A stretch of DNA of 64,000 bases from assembly GCF_001956215.1 (NCBI RefSeq), contig NZ_MRTQ01000020.1:1-64000 (forward strand), in the 5' to 3' direction. Shown here one piece after another: positions 24,472 to 32,769 of the stretch; the first letter of the stretch is position 1, and each line of letters opens with the position of its first letter. The notes below the pieces were generated by a model. It was given only the letters and a program-made list of their open reading frames with translations. It did not search any database and was not told the DNA's origin. This stretch comes from Paenibacillus sp. FSL R5-0490 (GTDB lineage: Bacteria > Bacillota > Bacilli > Bacillales > Cytobacillaceae). The translations under genes were made by a program, and so were the position numbers.

Positions 24472-26634
24472 ATGAAACTGATAATCGCGGAAAAGCCCGA
24501 TCAGGGTATGACGCTGGCTTCTATTTTTAAAATGAAGAAACACCAGGGATATATCGAGATCTTTCCAAATGATATATTCCCCCAGGGGGCTCATGTTACC
24601 TGGGCTATAGGCCACCTATGCCAGCTGTCTGCCCCTGAAAAATACAAAAAGGACTGGAAAAAATGGTCATTGGACACATTGCCGATTATTCCGGAGCAAT
24701 TTCAATATGAAGTGACAAAGGATAAAGCAAAGCAATTTAATATAATTAAACAGCTTGCTTCTAATCCTGATTTAACAGAAATTATCCATGCGGGCGATGC
24801 AGGGAGAGAAGGAGAGCTTATCATCCGGAACATTCTTAGGCTTACCGGATCAAGAGTGCCCATGAAGAGGCTCTGGATCTCTTCTTTGACTCCTAAGGCC
24901 ATAAAGGAAGGCTTCCTTGCCCTTCTGGATGAAAGTGACACAAGGAACTTATATTATGAAGCCTATACGAGAGCATGTGCCGACTGGGTCGTTGGGATGA
25001 ATGCTTCGCGTTTATACAGTCTTCTCCTGCAGCAGAAAGGTTTCTCGGATGTTTTTTCTGTAGGAAGGGTTCAGACCCCAACTCTTGCATTAATCGTAAA
25101 AAGAGAGCAGGAAATTCAAAATTTTGTTTCTGAACCTTTCTGGGAGGTAAATGCACAATTTAAAGTGAACGGGAAAAAATATACCGGCAAGTGGGAAAAA
25201 GATGGTGAGACCAGAATTAAGACCAAAGAGCTTGCCGAAAAGATTGCTTCATTTTGCAGAGATAAAGAGGTACAGGTAGAAGATGTGCAGGCTGAAAAAA
25301 AAGAATTCCTGCCGCCGATGCTTTATAATCTTTCGGCATTGCAGGCTGAAGCCAACCGCAGGTTCAAGTTCCCGCCTAAAAAAACACTGGATGTACTGCA
25401 GAAGCTTTATCAAAAAGGAATCGTATCATATCCCCGTTCAGACTCCAGGCATGTAACAGAAGGAGAAGCGGAAATGTTTCCGGAAATCCTCAGAAAAATG
25501 GAATCAAAAGAGGAATATAAGGAATTATTCCCTCTGCCTATAAGCTCCATATTGCAGAATAAACGGTATGTGAATGATAAAAAGGTAACGGATCACTATG
25601 CCATCATTCCGACGGAGCAGGTGCCGGATCTGGGAAGATTATCACAGGATGAAAAAATTCTCTATGATCTGATCGTGAGGAGCTTAATAGCTGCACATTA
25701 TGGAAAAGCTGTATCAGAATATACAACTATAAAAACCCTTGTTGATGGAAGAGCTTTGTTCCTATCCAAGGGAAAAGTACAGCTTGAAGAGGGCTGGAGA
25801 AAAGTGATTCCGCAGCAGGAGAAGGAAAAGGAACCGATTCTGCCTTTATTGCAGGCAGGCGACCAGGGAACAGTGTTAAAGGCCGATGTAAAAGAAAGCA
25901 AAACCCAGCCACCCAAGAGGTATACCGAGGGCCAGCTGATTACACTCATGAAATCGGCCGGGAAGCAGATCGAGGATAAGGAACTCGAGAAGGTTCTGAT
26001 GAAAACAGAAGGCCTGGGAACGGAAGCCACAAGAGCGGGAATCATTACCATGCTGAAGGAGCGCAAATACATTGATATAAAGAAGAATCTTGTATATGCA
26101 AACTCAAAAGCAAAAATCCTTATAGAAGCGATAGGAACTGAAATACTTGCTTCCCCTGAAATGACTGCCAAATGGGAACAGCGGCTGAAGGACATTTCCG
26201 ATGGGCAGGCATCCCCGAAACAATTCATGGAGCAGACCAATAAAATGGTTGGCCATTTGATCTCTGCCTCCATTGAAAATGCAGGAAAGTGGGCATTCTC
26301 AGAAGAAGACAAAGAGGGATTCATCCCTGGGAAATTCAAACAAAAAAGGTCAGCCAATCTGGGCAAATGCATGCTGTGTGAAGGTAAGGTTGTGGATAAA
26401 GGAAGCTTTTATGGCTGCTCCAATTATAATAAAACCAAATGCACTTTCACTATTTCCAAAAGCATTATGGGCAAGACAATAACTCAAAAACTGCTCAAAC
26501 AGCTATTAAAGGATGGAGAAACAGAACTAGTCGAAGGATTTACAAGCAAAGGAAAAGATAAAACATTTTCTGCTAAATTATCCTGGGACCGACAGGAAAA
26601 CAGAGTTAAATTTCTCTTCCCGCAAAAGGCCTGA
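24472..26634 (+). CDS. topB: DNA topoisomerase III (type IA)
   Basis: 720 residues. Toprim acids appear in EKPDQG at the start and GDAGREGELI near 106-115. The catalytic tyrosine is near residue 320 in YPRSDSRH. Further type IA motifs include SVGRVQTPTL. The C-terminal 100 residues hold a single Cys4 zinc-ribbon-like unit (CMLCEGKV...CSNYNKTKC). It relaxes negative supercoils and resolves recombination intermediates. ATG is preceded by AAAGGGAGC. Length is normal. Stands alone. Confidence 0.96.
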   Translation: MKLIIAEKPDQGMTLASIFKMKKHQGYIEIFPNDIFPQGAHVTWAIGHLCQLSAPEKYKKDWKKWSLDTLPIIPEQFQYEVTKDKAKQFNIIKQLASNPDLTEIIHAGDAGREGELIIRNILRLTGSRVPMKRLWISSLTPKAIKEGFLALLDESDTRNLYYEAYTRACADWVVGMNASRLYSLLLQQKGFSDVFSVGRVQTPTLALIVKREQEIQNFVSEPFWEVNAQFKVNGKKYTGKWEKDGETRIKTKELAEKIASFCRDKEVQVEDVQAEKKEFLPPMLYNLSALQAEANRRFKFPPKKTLDVLQKLYQKGIVSYPRSDSRHVTEGEAEMFPEILRKMESKEEYKELFPLPISSILQNKRYVNDKKVTDHYAIIPTEQVPDLGRLSQDEKILYDLIVRSLIAAHYGKAVSEYTTIKTLVDGRALFLSKGKVQLEEGWRKVIPQQEKEKEPILPLLQAGDQGTVLKADVKESKTQPPKRYTEGQLITLMKSAGKQIEDKELEKVLMKTEGLGTEATRAGIITMLKERKYIDIKKNLVYANSKAKILIEAIGTEILASPEMTAKWEQRLKDISDGQASPKQFMEQTNKMVGHLISASIENAGKWAFSEEDKEGFIPGKFKQKRSANLGKCMLCEGKVVDKGSFYGCSNYNKTKCTFTISKSIMGKTITQKLLKQLLKDGETELVEGFTSKGKDKTFSAKLSWDRQENRVKFLFPQKA

Positions 26635-26731
26635 ATATGCCTGATGCAGTATATTTCCTTGTCTCCATTTTCCAACTGTAGTAAAATCGTTAAAGTCTAA
26701 TATTTATTTAAGAAAGATATAAAGTGAACAT

Positions 26732-26829
26732 GCGCTCTGCGCTTTTCTAAAATAGTTGTCTAGCTCCGAGCGCCATCGGCTCGAGGTCCTAGCATGTCGC
26801 CGAAAGGCAGGCGCTCTGAGCTTTTCTAA
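26732..26829. repeat. Bacillus-type GTCTAGCTCC repeat with 19-bp direct repeats, upstream of mntR
   Basis: GCGCTCTGCGCTTTTCTAA (26732-26750) recurs at 26811-26829 with one change. Between them lie GTTGTCTAGCTCCGAGCGCC, GGCTCGAGGTCCTAGC and CCGAAAGGCAGG, the core of a dispersed repeat that I associate with Bacillus genomes. The inner part can fold (GAGCGCC... GGCTCG). The repeat ends less than 10 bp before the mntR ribosome binding site. Confidence 0.75.
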
Positions 26830-26847
26830 TTGGCAGGAGGTTGCGTA

Positions 26848-27273
26848 ATGCCAACACCGAGTATGGAAGATTACATTGAACAAATATATATGTTAATTGA
26901 AGATAAAGGATATGCGAGGGTTTCTGATATTGCTGAGGCTCTTTCTGTGCATCCATCTTCAGTAACAAAAATGGTTCAAAAGTTAGATAAAGATGAGTAT
27001 CTTGTTTATGAAAAATACCGCGGGCTCATATTAACGCCAAAAGGGAAAAAAATCGGCAAGAGGCTTGTATATCGGCATGAACTTTTAGAACAGCTCCTGC
27101 GTATTATTGGAGTCAAAGAAGAAAACATTTATGAAGATGTGGAAGGCATCGAACATCACCTGAGCTGGGATGCCATCGACCGGGTTGGCGACCTGGTTCA
27201 ATTTTTTGAAGAGGATGACAGCCGCATCGGAGTGCTGAGGGAAATTCAGCGTAAAAATGAAGAAGAACAGTAA
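26848..27273 (+). CDS. mntR: Manganese-responsive transcriptional regulator MntR (DtxR family)
   Basis: 141 residues. Winged-helix DNA-binding domain (1-70) and dimerisation/metal domain. All Mn ligands known from B. subtilis MntR are at the same numbers: D8, E11, H77, E99, E102, H103. It represses Mn uptake genes and activates efflux when Mn is high. The start at ATG 26848 follows GGCAGGAGG; a start at 26830 is upstream of this site and rejected. Its leader consists of the dispersed repeat. Terminator follows. Confidence 0.96.
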   Translation: MPTPSMEDYIEQIYMLIEDKGYARVSDIAEALSVHPSSVTKMVQKLDKDEYLVYEKYRGLILTPKGKKIGKRLVYRHELLEQLLRIIGVKEENIYEDVEGIEHHLSWDAIDRVGDLVQFFEEDDSRIGVLREIQRKNEEEQ

Positions 27274-27274
27274 A

Positions 27275-27302
27275 AACCTGACTGCTTAAAGTCAGGTTTT
27301 TT
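27275..27302 (+). terminator. Terminator of mntR
   Basis: AACCTGACT / AGTCAGGTT stem, 6-nt loop, T-run. A-rich 5' flank could also serve the convergent gene. Confidence 0.9.
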
Positions 27303-27316
27303 CATGTTTCGCAATA

Positions 27317-27535
27317 TTAATAGAGGCTTGGGAAATCATCAAAAGATGACGCATCGGAAGGATTCAGCTGCATAGAGCCGTCTTCGTTTTCATCAATATG
27401 GATACCCTCAATTACACCGTTCTCAGCCTCCGCTAGTGCTTTGCGATAAGAAATAATTCGTCCTCCGGAAGTCTGGAAGGAAATTATTTCACCATTATTG
27501 TTGCGGTAGACTGCTGTCAGCTGCTCGCCGTTCAT
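27317..27535 (-). CDS. DUF3892-type small protein
   Basis: 72 residues. The first 45 (LTAVYRNNNGEIISFQTSGG, then RIISYRKALAEAENG) fit the DUF3892 pattern of a small beta-rich domain. The C-terminal 25 are acidic. AAGGAGAG precedes the ATG. Function unknown for the family. Single gene, convergent with mntR. Confidence 0.75.
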   Translation of the reverse strand: MNGEQLTAVYRNNNGEIISFQTSGGRIISYRKALAEAENGVIEGIHIDENEDGSMQLNPSDASSFDDFPSLY

Positions 27536-27679
27536 ACAAAACTCTCCTTATTCATTTTCTATTAATATTGTTGACGTTTTTAACATTTTATAATCAGAGG
27601 TATTTTTGAGGATCTTAGCGAATTTAAAATATTGGGAACTTTTTTATTGAACAATCGTATTCATAAACGGAGGGATAAA

Positions 27680-28372
27680 ATGAGTACTTTTAATTGGTCT
27701 GCAGAAGCAGAGAAGCTGTGGGATAATAATTCGGAATCATGGAATGCAAAGAGCAGGGCAATGTGGGAGGAAGGAAGCCGAAAGGATATCATCTCCTTCT
27801 TCGAAAAGCATGTCAAAAATGGATCTGCTGTTTGTGATCTTGGCTGTGGAGATGGTTACGGTTCCTGCAAGCTTGCTTTGGCGGGCTATAGAGTTACTGG
27901 GATTGATGTCTCAGAAGAGATGATACATAAAGCTGAAAAATTAAACGCAGAAACTGATGCGGTGTTTAAGAAAGAAGACATTTCAAATCTTTCCCTTGAG
28001 GAAAATGGGGTTGATGCGATTCTTGCCATTAATTCATTGGAATGGACTGAAAGCCCGCTGGATGTTTTACAGGAAATTCGGCGAATTGTTAAGCCGGGCG
28101 GAAGGGCATGTATAGGGATTCTTGGCCCCACAGCCGCACCCCGGGCTAACAGCTACCGCAGGCTTTATAAGGAAAAAGTTATCTGCAATACCATGATGCC
28201 GTGGGAATTTGAACAGCTTGCAAATGAAAATGGATGGTTGAAGATTGATGAACTGGGTGTTTACAAAAAAGCATCAGAGCAGCTTTCAAAAGGCTCGCTG
28301 ACTGATGAGCTTAAGCAATCATTATCTTTTATGTGGGTCTTTATGCTTGAAAACAGGGAAATGAAAGGATGA
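27680..28372 (+). CDS. Class I SAM-dependent methyltransferase
   Basis: 230 residues from ATG 27680 (ACGGAGGGAT upstream). SAM-binding motif I is CDLGCGDGYG, followed by acidic motif II (VTGIDVSEEM) and a motif IV region (DAILAINSLEW). The N-terminal region resembles small-molecule methyltransferases of the UbiE/Methyltransf_11 type; substrate unknown. The AIM24 gene follows 7 bp after the stop, so they are probably one operon. Confidence 0.85.
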   Translation: MSTFNWSAEAEKLWDNNSESWNAKSRAMWEEGSRKDIISFFEKHVKNGSAVCDLGCGDGYGSCKLALAGYRVTGIDVSEEMIHKAEKLNAETDAVFKKEDISNLSLEENGVDAILAINSLEWTESPLDVLQEIRRIVKPGGRACIGILGPTAAPRANSYRRLYKEKVICNTMMPWEFEQLANENGWLKIDELGVYKKASEQLSKGSLTDELKQSLSFMWVFMLENREMKG

Positions 28373-28379
28373 TAAGAGA

Positions 28380-29072
28380 ATGAGCAGATATTCAATTGAA
28401 GAGTTTGTAAACCAGACGAAACAGCAGGATAAAGGGGAAGGGCTGTTTGAACTGGAAACACCAAGGATGCTCGAAATTAATTTAACCAGCCAGATTTGGG
28501 CTAAAGCAGGCGGGATGGTTTCCTACCGCGGCCAGATAAAGTTTGAGCGCGAAGGCATTCTCGAGCACGGCTTAGGAAAGATGTTCAAAAAGGCACTTAC
28601 TGGAGAAGGCACAGCTTTAATGAAAGCAACAGGCAATGGAAAGCTGTACCTTGCAGATCAGGGGAAAAAGATTTCAATCCTGAATCTTGAGGGGGATTCC
28701 ATCTTTGTAAATGGGAATGATCTCCTTGCATTCGAGCCTTCCATCAGCTGGGATATTAAATTAATGAAAAGGATGGCAGGCATGCTTGCAGGCGGCTTGT
28801 TCAATGTCCGTTTAGAAGGGACGGGAATGGTGGCTATTACTTCTCACTATGAGCCTCTGACACTATTGGTTACTCCTGATAATCCCGTATATACCGACCC
28901 AAATGCGACAGTTGCATGGTCAGGGTCACTGCAGCCGGAATTCGTAACAGATATCTCTTTTAAAACGTTTCTTGGAAGAGGGAGCGGAGAATCGATCCAA
29001 ATGAAGTTCTCAGGCAGCGGCTTTGTAGTGGTTCAGCCATTCGAAGAAGTGTATTATGCCCAGCAATCATAA
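28380..29072 (+). CDS. AIM24 family protein
   Basis: 230 residues, beta-rich, of the AIM24/TIGR00266-like family (features: FELETPRMLEI, GEGTALMKATGNGKLYLAD, NPVYTDPNATVAWSGSL). The bacterial members are double-stranded beta-helix trimers of unknown function. Follows the methyltransferase closely; the Shine-Dalgarno is weak (AAAGGATGATAAGAGA). A bidirectional terminator follows. Confidence 0.85.
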   Translation: MSRYSIEEFVNQTKQQDKGEGLFELETPRMLEINLTSQIWAKAGGMVSYRGQIKFEREGILEHGLGKMFKKALTGEGTALMKATGNGKLYLADQGKKISILNLEGDSIFVNGNDLLAFEPSISWDIKLMKRMAGMLAGGLFNVRLEGTGMVAITSHYEPLTLLVTPDNPVYTDPNATVAWSGSLQPEFVTDISFKTFLGRGSGESIQMKFSGSGFVVVQPFEEVYYAQQS

Positions 29073-29133
29073 TGAATAGCGGAAGCGCTTTGCTTACAAG
29101 GCGCTTGACACTATACGAAATTTTATATAAAGA

Positions 29134-29179
29134 AAAAGCCGGTTTTTGAGAGGGGAAACCCTGCAAAAAACCGGCTTTT
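29134..29179. terminator. Bidirectional terminator (AIM24 / metA)
   Basis: AAAAGCCGGTTTTT / AAAAACCGGCTTTT, 14-bp stem with about 18-nt loop. T-rich on each strand. Confidence 0.88.
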
Positions 29180-29222
29180 CATGTTTTGGGCTGGATATTA
29201 AGTTATTCCGCTCACTGCATGA

Positions 29223-30131
29223 TTAATCCCACTCGTAAGGAGTCTCCTGGTATACATAGTAGTTCAGCCAGTTGGAAAACATTAAATGGGCATGTGACCG
29301 CCATATATTATGGGGATTTCTGCCGGGATCATCATTCGGAAAGTAATGCTTTGGCACGGGAACCTGCAGACCTCTGCTTCTGTCTCTAGTGTATTCTTCT
29401 GCGAGTGTGCCGGCTTCATATTCGAGATGTCCAGTTACCATGATTTGTCTGCCGCCGTTCGCGCTCATGATGAAAGGACCCGCCTCCTCAGAAGAGGACA
29501 GAAGCTTCACTTCCGGGTGATTCAGCAGCTGCTCTTTATAAACATCGGTATTTCGTGAATGAGGAGCATAATAGATATCGTCAAAGCCTCTCAGCAATTT
29601 TTCGCTTCTGTCATGAACTTCATGAAGATAAACACCGGAGCATTTCTCAGACAGCTCATATTTTCCGATCCCAAAGTGATAGAATAATGCTGCCTGTGCT
29701 CCCCAGCATATATGAAGGGTGGAGGTAACATTTGTTTTTGTCCACTCCATTATTACGGTTAGCTCCTCCCAATAGTCAACCTCTTTAAAGTCAAGAAGCT
29801 CTACAGGAGCGCCAGTAATAATCATCCCGTCAAATTTTCTTTTTTGCACCTGCTCAAACGTAGTATAGAATTGCTCGAGATGCAGGGGACTGGTATTTTT
29901 TGATTGATGAGTGGCAGTTTTTAAAAATGAGATGTTTACCTGTAAAGGCGTATTTCCAAGAAGTCTTAAAAGATGGGCTTCCGTTTTTTCTTTCTCGGGC
30001 ATCAAATTCAGGATGAGGATATTTAATGGGCGAATATCCTGCTGTTTGGCACGGTCCTCATCCATGATAAATATATTTTCTTCCTCTAAGATCTCCCTGG
30101 CAGGAAGCAGCTTAGGAATTTTTATCGGCAA
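29223..30131 (-). CDS. metA: Homoserine O-acetyltransferase (MetA type)
   Basis: 302 residues, first dedicated step of methionine synthesis. Catalytic Cys142 ([10 protein letters not shown]), His235 and Glu237 (GHLEYEA) are at the family numbering. Residue 111 is Glu (GAPVELLDF). In B. cereus MetA, Glu111 gives acetyl-CoA specificity, whereas Gly111 in E. coli gives succinyl-CoA, so an acetyltransferase is predicted. A good sigma-A promoter lies at 30168-30196. There is no S-box (SAM) riboswitch in the short leader, unlike many Bacillus methionine genes. Confidence 0.94.
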   Translation of the reverse strand: MPIKIPKLLPAREILEEENIFIMDEDRAKQQDIRPLNILILNLMPEKEKTEAHLLRLLGNTPLQVNISFLKTATHQSKNTSPLHLEQFYTTFEQVQKRKFDGMIITGAPVELLDFKEVDYWEELTVIMEWTKTNVTSTLHICWGAQAALFYHFGIGKYELSEKCSGVYLHEVHDRSEKLLRGFDDIYYAPHSRNTDVYKEQLLNHPEVKLLSSSEEAGPFIMSANGGRQIMVTGHLEYEAGTLAEEYTRDRSRGLQVPVPKHYFPNDDPGRNPHNIWRSHAHLMFSNWLNYYVYQETPYEWD

Positions 30132-30167
30132 GTGATCATCTCCCTGTACAAAAATTCAATTAAACTT

Positions 30168-30196
30168 ATTATAAAGACGATTCGAAATTGTATCAA
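30168..30196 (-). promoter_or_regulatory. Sigma-A promoter of metA
   Basis: Minus strand TTGATA (30191-30196), 17-bp spacer, TATAAT (30168-30173), about 36 bp before the metA start. Confidence 0.8.
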
Positions 30197-30311
30197 TGCT
30201 TTACTGTGTGAAAATGCGAAAATATCAAAAGTAATTGGCAATATTTTGTTTCAGTGATGGTACAATATAGCTGTAAGGAACCTATACATATTGGATTCTG
30301 GGGGGATAAAA

Positions 30312-32000
30312 ATGAATGTGAAACCGATCGTGAAATCAGACATTGAAATTGCTCAGGCATCAGAAATGAAACCCATTACGGAAATAGCTGAAAAACTAGG
30401 CCTCGTTGAGGATGATCTGGAGCTGTTCGGCAAGTATAAAGCAAAAATATCCGCAGCAGCCTTAAAGAAATTAAGTACGAATGACAGCGGTAAAATAATT
30501 CTTGTCACCTCCATTAATCCAACACCTGCAGGAGAAGGGAAATCCACAGTAACAGTCGGACTTGCCGATGCTTTTAACAGACTGGGCAAAAAGGCTATGG
30601 TCGCAATGCGGGAACCTTCCCTGGGGCCGACAATGGGAATTAAAGGCGGTGCAACAGGCGGGGGATACTCACAGGTCCTGCCTATGGAAGATATCAATCT
30701 GCATTTTACCGGCGATCTTCACGCAATTACAACAGCAAATAATGCCTTGGCTGCACTTATTGATAATCACCTCCAGCAGGGAAATCTGCTAAATATCGAC
30801 CAGAGAAGAATCGTCTGGAAGCGTGCACTGGATTTGAACGACCGGGCATTAAGAAAAATCGTAATTGGTCTGGGAGGGCCTTTACAAGGTGTTCCAAGGG
30901 AGGATGGCTTTGATATTACTGTGGCTTCAGAAATTATGGCCGTTTTATGCCTTGCATCCGATCTGCAGAACCTGAAGGAAAGACTGGGCAAAATGGTTAT
31001 AGCTTACAATTATGATAAACAGCCCGTAACAGTTGCGGATCTTGGAGTGGAAGGCGCTCTTACCCTGCTTCTTAAAGAAGCTGTCAAACCTAATCTGGTC
31101 CAGACTATAGAACATACACCGGCATTGGTCCATGGCGGCCCGTTTGCCAATATTGCTCATGGATGCAACAGTGTGATTGCAACTTCTGCAGCATCCAAGC
31201 TTGCTGATTATGTAGTGACAGAAGCCGGTTTTGGCGCAGATCTTGGCGCTGAAAAGTTTCTGAATATTAAAGCCAGAAACGAAGGCATTGACCCTGAAGC
31301 AGTGGTTATTGTCGCTACAATCCGTGCTTTAAAAATGCATGGAGGCTTGTCAAAGGCTGAATTGGGCATGGAAGATACTGAAGCACTCACTGGAGGGTTT
31401 GCAAATTTAAAAAAGCATGTTGAAACACTTGAAAGCTTCGGGCTTCCGTATGTAGTGGCCATTAACCGGTTTATTTCCGATAGCGAGAATGAAATTGCGA
31501 CCCTTACAGATCTTTGCAGTGAGGCAGGCATGCCAGTAGCCCTGACAGAGGTTTGGGAAAAAGGCGGTCAGGGCGGAATTGAGCTGGCAGAGAAGCTGCT
31601 GGAAATTTTGGACCAAAACACAGTGAAGTTCAATCATCTGTATGATTTATCACTGCCTCTTGAAGAAAAAATTCTAACAGTGGCTCAGAAGGTTTATGGA
31701 GCAGATAATGTTGAATACTCAACCAAAGCCAAAAAGCAGATTAAAGACTTTGAAAGCTTTGGCTGGGGTGTCCTGCCGGTTTGTATGGCTAAAACACAAT
31801 ATTCTTTATCTGATGATCCTTCAAAACTGGGAAGGCCATCAGATTTTACGATTACAATACGTGAACTGAAGCCATCTATTGGTGCAGGATTCATTGTAGC
31901 ACTCACCGGTGATGTGATGACTATGCCGGGCTTGCCTAAAGCCCCTTCAGCCATGAACATGGATGTAGATGAAGATGGAAATGCAGTCGGCCTATTTTAA
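30312..32000 (+). CDS. fhs: Formate--tetrahydrofolate ligase
   Basis: 562 residues. It makes 10-formyl-THF from formate, ATP and THF, feeding purine and formyl-Met synthesis. ATP-binding loop TPAGEGKST at 71-79; family blocks [20 protein letters not shown] and the C-terminal [15 protein letters not shown] are present. Start ATG 30312 follows GGGGGGAT; an upstream start at 30291 is before the ribosome binding site. The next gene begins 11 bp downstream and is likely co-transcribed. Confidence 0.96.
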   Translation: MNVKPIVKSDIEIAQASEMKPITEIAEKLGLVEDDLELFGKYKAKISAAALKKLSTNDSGKIILVTSINPTPAGEGKSTVTVGLADAFNRLGKKAMVAMREPSLGPTMGIKGGATGGGYSQVLPMEDINLHFTGDLHAITTANNALAALIDNHLQQGNLLNIDQRRIVWKRALDLNDRALRKIVIGLGGPLQGVPREDGFDITVASEIMAVLCLASDLQNLKERLGKMVIAYNYDKQPVTVADLGVEGALTLLLKEAVKPNLVQTIEHTPALVHGGPFANIAHGCNSVIATSAASKLADYVVTEAGFGADLGAEKFLNIKARNEGIDPEAVVIVATIRALKMHGGLSKAELGMEDTEALTGGFANLKKHVETLESFGLPYVVAINRFISDSENEIATLTDLCSEAGMPVALTEVWEKGGQGGIELAEKLLEILDQNTVKFNHLYDLSLPLEEKILTVAQKVYGADNVEYSTKAKKQIKDFESFGWGVLPVCMAKTQYSLSDDPSKLGRPSDFTITIRELKPSIGAGFIVALTGDVMTMPGLPKAPSAMNMDVDEDGNAVGLF

Positions 32001-32011
32001 GGGGGATAACC

Positions 32012-32542
32012 ATGTTTGATCCAACGGCCTTTGAAAATATGAAGGTTGTAATGGAAGGCGGATTCTATGACCGGGATCTGAGTGGAGAAATAAGAATAGT
32101 TGACCGGAATGATAATATAAACTCAGCGAAAATGAGCCGCAGGTATGATCTTACTTTCACAGATCTTGCTGAAGGACTGGCCGAGATTTACTGTACCTTT
32201 ATAATGGAGGCGGGAATTGATAATCTTGCAGCTGAGCTATTGCCTCAACGGAAAACTGAAATGCTGGCGGGATGCCGGATTTCTGTGATTTTTAAAATTA
32301 AGCATCAAATGGAACACAACAAATTTCAGGAAATTAGAGAAGTCCTGGAGCAAATTTGGGGCAGCGGAAGGAATATCGAACAGACAGTGAAATACAGCCC
32401 TGAAAAAAGGCAGGGTCTTGCCGAAACCGAAACCATCATTTCCTTTAACCGCCTTGTCCAGGAAGAGCAGATAGATGATCTGAATGAAATGATCAATTAT
32501 ATGACTGCTTCTATGGATTCTTTGAGAAAAATTCAATATTAA
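32012..32542 (+). CDS. Hypothetical protein after fhs, 176 residues
   Basis: Soluble mixed alpha/beta protein, no signal peptide or membrane segment. GGGGGATAA precedes ATG 32012. The C-terminal 40 residues form a likely helix (VQEEQIDDLNEMINYMTA). I do not recognise a family. Its 11-bp distance from fhs and shared terminator suggest an operon, but no folate-related motif is visible. Confidence 0.7.
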   Translation: MFDPTAFENMKVVMEGGFYDRDLSGEIRIVDRNDNINSAKMSRRYDLTFTDLAEGLAEIYCTFIMEAGIDNLAAELLPQRKTEMLAGCRISVIFKIKHQMEHNKFQEIREVLEQIWGSGRNIEQTVKYSPEKRQGLAETETIISFNRLVQEEQIDDLNEMINYMTASMDSLRKIQY

Positions 32543-32550
32543 CACATACG

Positions 32551-32580
32551 CGCCTTGCCAGTGGAAGCAAGGCGTTTTTT
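32551..32580 (+). terminator. Terminator of the fhs unit
   Basis: CGCCTTGC / GCAAGGCG stem, 8-nt loop, six T. Confidence 0.92.
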
Positions 32581-32613
32581 GTATAGAATTTTTACGGAAA
32601 ATTCAAAATTATA

Positions 32614-32642
32614 TTTACAATCCATTGCTCTGATAATACGAT
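32614..32642 (+). promoter_or_regulatory. Candidate promoter of the GNAT-fusion operon
   Basis: TTTACA (32614-32619), 17-bp spacer, TACGAT (32637-32642). Upstream of the 19-codon frame and the GNAT fusion gene. Confidence 0.45.
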
Positions 32643-32693
32643 TAAGAAGGAATGGAAAAACATTCCGAATATGATCAAAAGGAGGAGAGGCAA

Positions 32694-32753
32694 ATGATTA
32701 AGGAAATCATTGCGAAAAAAGAATTGGAGAAGGGTAGACAAGACGTAACCTAG
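32694..32753 (+). CDS. 19-codon upstream reading frame (leader peptide candidate)
   Basis: ATG 32694 follows an excellent AAAGGAGGAGAGG site. The 19-residue product (MIKEIIAKKELEKGRQDVT) is charged and has no hydrophobic core. It ends 16 bp before the GNAT fusion start, with GTCAGGAGG between. The strong ribosome binding site suggests that it is translated. It might be a leader/coupling peptide or the remnant of a lost gene. Confidence 0.45.
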   Translation: MIKEIIAKKELEKGRQDVT

Positions 32754-32769
32754 TCAGGAGGACAAAGGA

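Noticed and set aside
25698..26372. 224-residue minus-strand frame inside topB
   Set aside because: It is antisense to the well-supported topB coding sequence, Ser/Phe-rich in the way typical of antisense shadow frames, and has no start signal.
30132..30167. S-box riboswitch upstream of metA
   Set aside because: The sigma-A promoter is about 36 bp from the start codon, leaving no space for the roughly 120-nt aptamer, and no S-box motifs are seen.
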